This document shows positions 4,819 through 6,824 of a stretch of DNA of 6,824 bases, one piece after another. The notes under the pieces were generated by a model. That model worked only from the letters and a program-made list of their open reading frames with translations, was not told the origin of the DNA and made no database searches. Position 1 is the stretch's first letter; each line of letters begins with the position of its first letter. The DNA is from Solirubrobacteraceae bacterium (GTDB lineage: Bacteria; Actinomycetota; Thermoleophilia; Solirubrobacterales; Solirubrobacteraceae): contig JADGPO010000177.1 in assembly GCA_017882405.1 (NCBI GenBank), forward strand, positions 1-6,824, given 5' to 3'. Position numbers and translations under genes: made by a program.

Positions 4819-5883
4819 ATGGGCAACGACGACCTCATTCAAGGCGTCGCGGCGCCCGGGCTGATGGAACGCCTGGCCGAGGGGCCCGTGGTCTGTGCCG
4901 AGGGGTATCTGTTCGAGTTCGAGCGGCGGGGCTATCTGCAGGCGGGGGCGTTCGTGCCCGAGATCGTGCTCGACCGTCCCGACCTGGTCCGCGTCCTGCA
5001 CGAGGATTTCGTGCACGCCGGCTCGGACGTGGTGCTCGCCTTCACCTACTACGGTCACCGCGAGAAGCTGCGCGTGATAGGCAAGGAGAGCCTGCTGGAG
5101 CCACTGAACCGTGACGCGCTGGCGATCGCGGTGGACATCGCCCGCGCCACCGGTACGCTCGCCGCCGGCGACCTGTGCAACACCAACGCCTACGCGCTGG
5201 ACGCGAGCTCCGAGCAGGCGGTGCGCGGGATGTTCGACGAGCAGATGCAGTGGGTGGTGCAGGCCGGCGTGGACTTCGTCGTCGCCGAGACGTTCTCGTG
5301 GGTCGGCGAGGCGCTGATCGCGCTGGACGCGATCAAGGCGGCCGGCCTCCCCTCGGTGATCACGCTCGCCTATCACCAGGCCGAGCACAGCCGAGACGGC
5401 TGGACGGCCGAGGAGGCGTGCAAGCGCCTTAAGGACGCCGGTGCCGATGTCGTCGGCCTCAACTGCACCCGCGGTCCACAGACGATGCTGCCGATGATCG
5501 CGCGCGTACGAGAGGCCGTCGACGGACACGTCGCGGCTCTGCCGGTGCCCTATCGAACCAGCAGCGAGCAGCCGAGCTTTCAGTCACTGCGCGATCCCGG
5601 CTGTGGCTGCCTGCCGGGCGATCGGCCGTTTCCCACGGCCCTGGATCCGTTCACCTGCAACCGTTACGAGATCGCCGAGTTCGGTCGCGAGGCCTACGCG
5701 ATGGGCGTCAATTACCTGGGCGTGTGCTGTGGCGCCGGCGCCCATCACATCCGCAGCCTCGCCGAGGGGCTGGGCCGGGTCCCGCCGGCCAGCCGGTTCT
5801 CGCCTGACATGTCCAAGCACGCCTTCCTGGGGACCGACGGATTGCTCAAGGACCACAATCGCGAGTACGCCCGGGAGCTGTGA
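4819..5883 (+). CDS. BHMT-like homocysteine S-methyltransferase family protein
   Basis: This 354-residue cytoplasmic enzyme should move a methyl group to homocysteine (or a related thiol) to form methionine, without cobalamin, using zinc. The zinc ligands are plain: C216 in VVGLNC and C303-C304 in LGVCCGAGAHHIR. It aligns by eye along its length with vertebrate betaine-homocysteine methyltransferase: RGYLQAG (37-43), FVHAGSDVVLAFTYYGH (64-80), DFVVAETFS (152-160), FPTALDPF and FGREAYAMGVNYLG, then PPASRFSPDMSKH. It lacks BHMT's long C-terminal arm (human enzyme 406 residues). By eye, the homocysteine-binding Asp26 is replaced (GDGG becomes CAEG, 26-29), and betaine contacts Trp44 and Tyr160 become F45 and T158, while Tyr77 is kept as Y78. 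The methyl donor may thus differ from glycine betaine. GGAGGT (4808-4813) lies five bases before ATG 4819. It has its own candidate promoter and terminator. A transporter binding protein follows, which may supply a substrate. Family certain; donor unknown. Confidence 0.85.
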   Translation: MGNDDLIQGVAAPGLMERLAEGPVVCAEGYLFEFERRGYLQAGAFVPEIVLDRPDLVRVLHEDFVHAGSDVVLAFTYYGHREKLRVIGKESLLEPLNRDALAIAVDIARATGTLAAGDLCNTNAYALDASSEQAVRGMFDEQMQWVVQAGVDFVVAETFSWVGEALIALDAIKAAGLPSVITLAYHQAEHSRDGWTAEEACKRLKDAGADVVGLNCTRGPQTMLPMIARVREAVDGHVAALPVPYRTSSEQPSFQSLRDPGCGCLPGDRPFPTALDPFTCNRYEIAEFGREAYAMGVNYLGVCCGAGAHHIRSLAEGLGRVPPASRFSPDMSKHAFLGTDGLLKDHNREYAREL

Positions 5884-5895
5884 CGCCGGGATCGC

Positions 5896-5928
5896 TGGCG
5901 GTTAGCTTTCAGTTGGGCTGGCCCGCCA
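5896..5928 (+). terminator. Terminator-like hairpin after the methyltransferase gene
   Basis: Bases 5896-5906 (TGGCGGTTAGC) pair with 5917-5928 (GCTGGCCCGCCA), giving 11 pairs including two G-T, one bulged C at 5924 and a 10-base loop. It begins 13 bases after the stop codon. No T tract follows, so it is at best a U-less terminator. Confidence 0.4.
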
Positions 5929-5933
5929 CCAGA

Positions 5934-5962
5934 TTGCCGTCGTCGGGCGCGATCTGTACGGT
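5934..5962 (+). promoter_or_regulatory. Candidate sigma-70-type promoter of the solute-binding protein gene
   Basis: TTGCCG (5934-5939, four of six consensus bases) is followed after exactly 17 bases by TACGGT (5957-5962, fitting TAnnnT). Transcription would start near 5969, leaving a leader of about 57 bases. It lies directly after the terminator-like hairpin, so the two genes look separately transcribed. Confidence 0.45.
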
Positions 5963-5993
5963 TGCGTACCTGCCACCGTCGTCGCAACGGTAC
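5956..5993 (+). promoter_or_regulatory. Overlapping palindromes at the -10 and early leader
   Basis: GTACG-GTTG-CGTAC (5956-5969) is a perfect 5-bp hairpin or palindrome covering the -10. The same left arm, GTACGGTTGCG (5956-5966), also pairs with CGCAACGGTAC (5983-5993) with one mismatch in 11. The two pairings exclude each other. This suggests an operator with two half-site pairs, or less likely a switchable leader RNA since the left arm is mostly upstream of the predicted start. Confidence 0.4.
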
Positions 5994-6025
5994 GGCCACC
6001 CGAGTGCTAAGGGGAGCTTTCATCT

Positions 6026-6824
6026 ATGCCCAATAACGCCCGCAGGCTCGACGAGCTGCGCGCTCAGCGCACCGACGTCGAGAATCACTATGTCGACGAG
6101 CTGCTCGCCGGACGGCTGGACCGTCGTGACTTCCTGCGCCGCGGCGCGACGATCGGCATGTCGGCGTCGGTCATGGGGGCCCTGCTGGCTGCCTGTGGCA
6201 ACGCCAACTCCTCCGGCGGCAGCTCCTCGAGCTCCTCGTCGGGCGCGGCCGCCGCGCCCCCCAAGAAGGGCGGCACGCTCAACGTCGCCCTCCAGACCCC
6301 GGCCACGGCGATCAATCCGCTGATCGTGAAGGACGCCGGTGGCCTCGCTCTGCTCGCCACCACCGGTGAGTTCCTGACCTTCGACAACAACCTCAAGCTG
6401 CAGCTCGAGCCCATGCTCGCGCAGAGCTGGACCCACAACGGCGACGGCTCGGTGTGGACGTTCAAGCTGCGCCCCAACGTCAAGTTCCACGACGGCAAGC
6501 CGTTCACCGCGGACGACGTGGTGTACACGTTCAAGCAACTGACGGACCCCAAGAACTCGTCCAACGCGCTCTCGACGTTCACCGGGACCCTGAGCCCCTC
6601 CGGGATCCGCGCGGTGGATCCCCATACCGTCGCGTTTCACCTCGAGGCGCCGAACGGCAACTTCCCTTACATCGTCTCGTCCGACAACTACAACGCGGTG
6701 ATCGTCCCCAAGGGCACCGACTTCGGCGGCTGGCAGAAGACGTTCGTCGGCACCGGGCCGTTCAAGTTGCAGAGCTACACCCAGAACGTGGGCGCCAACT
6801 TCACCGCCAATCCGGACTACTGGG
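6026..6824 (+). CDS. ABC transporter solute-binding lipoprotein, family 5 (partial, runs off right end)
   Basis: The first 266 codons are present and remain open at the window end. Residues 32-40 read DRRDFLRRG, a twin-arginine motif, followed by a hydrophobic stretch and the lipobox LLAAC-G with lipidated C57. The protein should be exported folded by Tat and anchored to the outer face of the membrane. A Ser/Gly linker (61-75) precedes the mature domain, starting KKGGTLNVALQTPATAINPL. Then come EPMLAQSWTHNGDGSVWTF, LRPNVKFHDGKPFTADDVVYTF (148-169), the SBP_bac_5 family signature, and VGTGPFKLQSY (241-251). Relatives bind peptides, nickel complexes, opines or sugars for an ABC importer whose other genes would lie to the right. 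AAGGGGAG (6009-6016) precedes ATG 6026 by nine bases. The unusual ~30-residue hydrophilic extension before the Tat motif (ENHYVDELLAGRLDRRDF) is familiar from Thermoleophilia binding proteins. The ligand cannot be told from this part. Confidence 0.9.
   Translation, partial: MPNNARRLDELRAQRTDVENHYVDELLAGRLDRRDFLRRGATIGMSASVMGALLAACGNANSSGGSSSSSSSGAAAAPPKKGGTLNVALQTPATAINPLIVKDAGGLALLATTGEFLTFDNNLKLQLEPMLAQSWTHNGDGSVWTFKLRPNVKFHDGKPFTADDVVYTFKQLTDPKNSSNALSTFTGTLSPSGIRAVDPHTVAFHLEAPNGNFPYIVSSDNYNAVIVPKGTDFGGWQKTFVGTGPFKLQSYTQNVGANFTANPDYW

Noticed and set aside
1..6824. tRNA, rRNA, CRISPR array, transposase or phage genes
   Set aside because: No tRNA-like cloverleaf, spaced direct repeats, transposase motifs or insertion-sequence ends were found on either strand.

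Overview
The window comes from a high-GC (by eye close to 70%) actinobacterium. The protein styles point to Thermoleophilia/Solirubrobacterales: a GpgS-type synthase, a betaine-homocysteine-methyltransferase-like enzyme ending in a GTDGLLKDHNREYAREL tail, and a Tat-type lipoprotein binding protein with a long N-region. This placement is inferred from protein style, not from a marker gene. All genes I support are on the + strand; the long minus-strand frames are GC-driven shadows.

Region 1 (1-648) is a structured, gene-free leader followed by a small two-helix ion-channel-like protein. Its pore lacks the potassium signature TVGYGD and reads TVSSQI instead.

Region 2 (670-2402) is a decayed operon. 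In order it holds a polysaccharide deacetylase reduced to its two ends, the N-terminal third of an acyl-CoA-dehydrogenase-like protein, the C-terminal end of a NodS-like SAM methyltransferase, and an FAD/NAD oxidoreductase with one internal deletion and two small frameshifts. The start/stop overlaps between these genes (GTGTGA at 787-792, GGTGAG around 1333-1336, TGATG at 2400-2404) are still in place, so the interiors were lost while the joints survived. The remaining pieces match, from memory, an acyl-CoA dehydrogenase / PIG-L deacetylase-methyltransferase / family 2 glycosyltransferase cluster known in actinobacteria and pseudomonads; here the PIG-L part is absent.

Region 3 (2402-4051) is the intact last gene of that operon. 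It is a two-domain protein: an N-terminal family 2 glycosyltransferase of the cluster fused to a complete glucosyl-3-phosphoglycerate synthase (GpgS). The first domain has lost one Asp of its DXD motif. The GpgS domain may explain why this gene alone stayed open.

Region 4 (4052-4818) carries a short, very acidic, probably disordered protein with its own strong ribosome binding site, then a 232-base gap with a terminator-like hairpin, a possible operator array and a promoter.

Region 5 (4819-6824) holds an intact BHMT-like homocysteine S-methyltransferase with a complete zinc site but an altered donor pocket, a terminator-like hairpin, a well-formed promoter overlapped by a palindrome, and the start of a family 5 solute-binding lipoprotein that runs off the right edge. 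The same octamer, CGGTTGCG, lies at or next to the -10 element of both promoters, which hints at a shared regulator.
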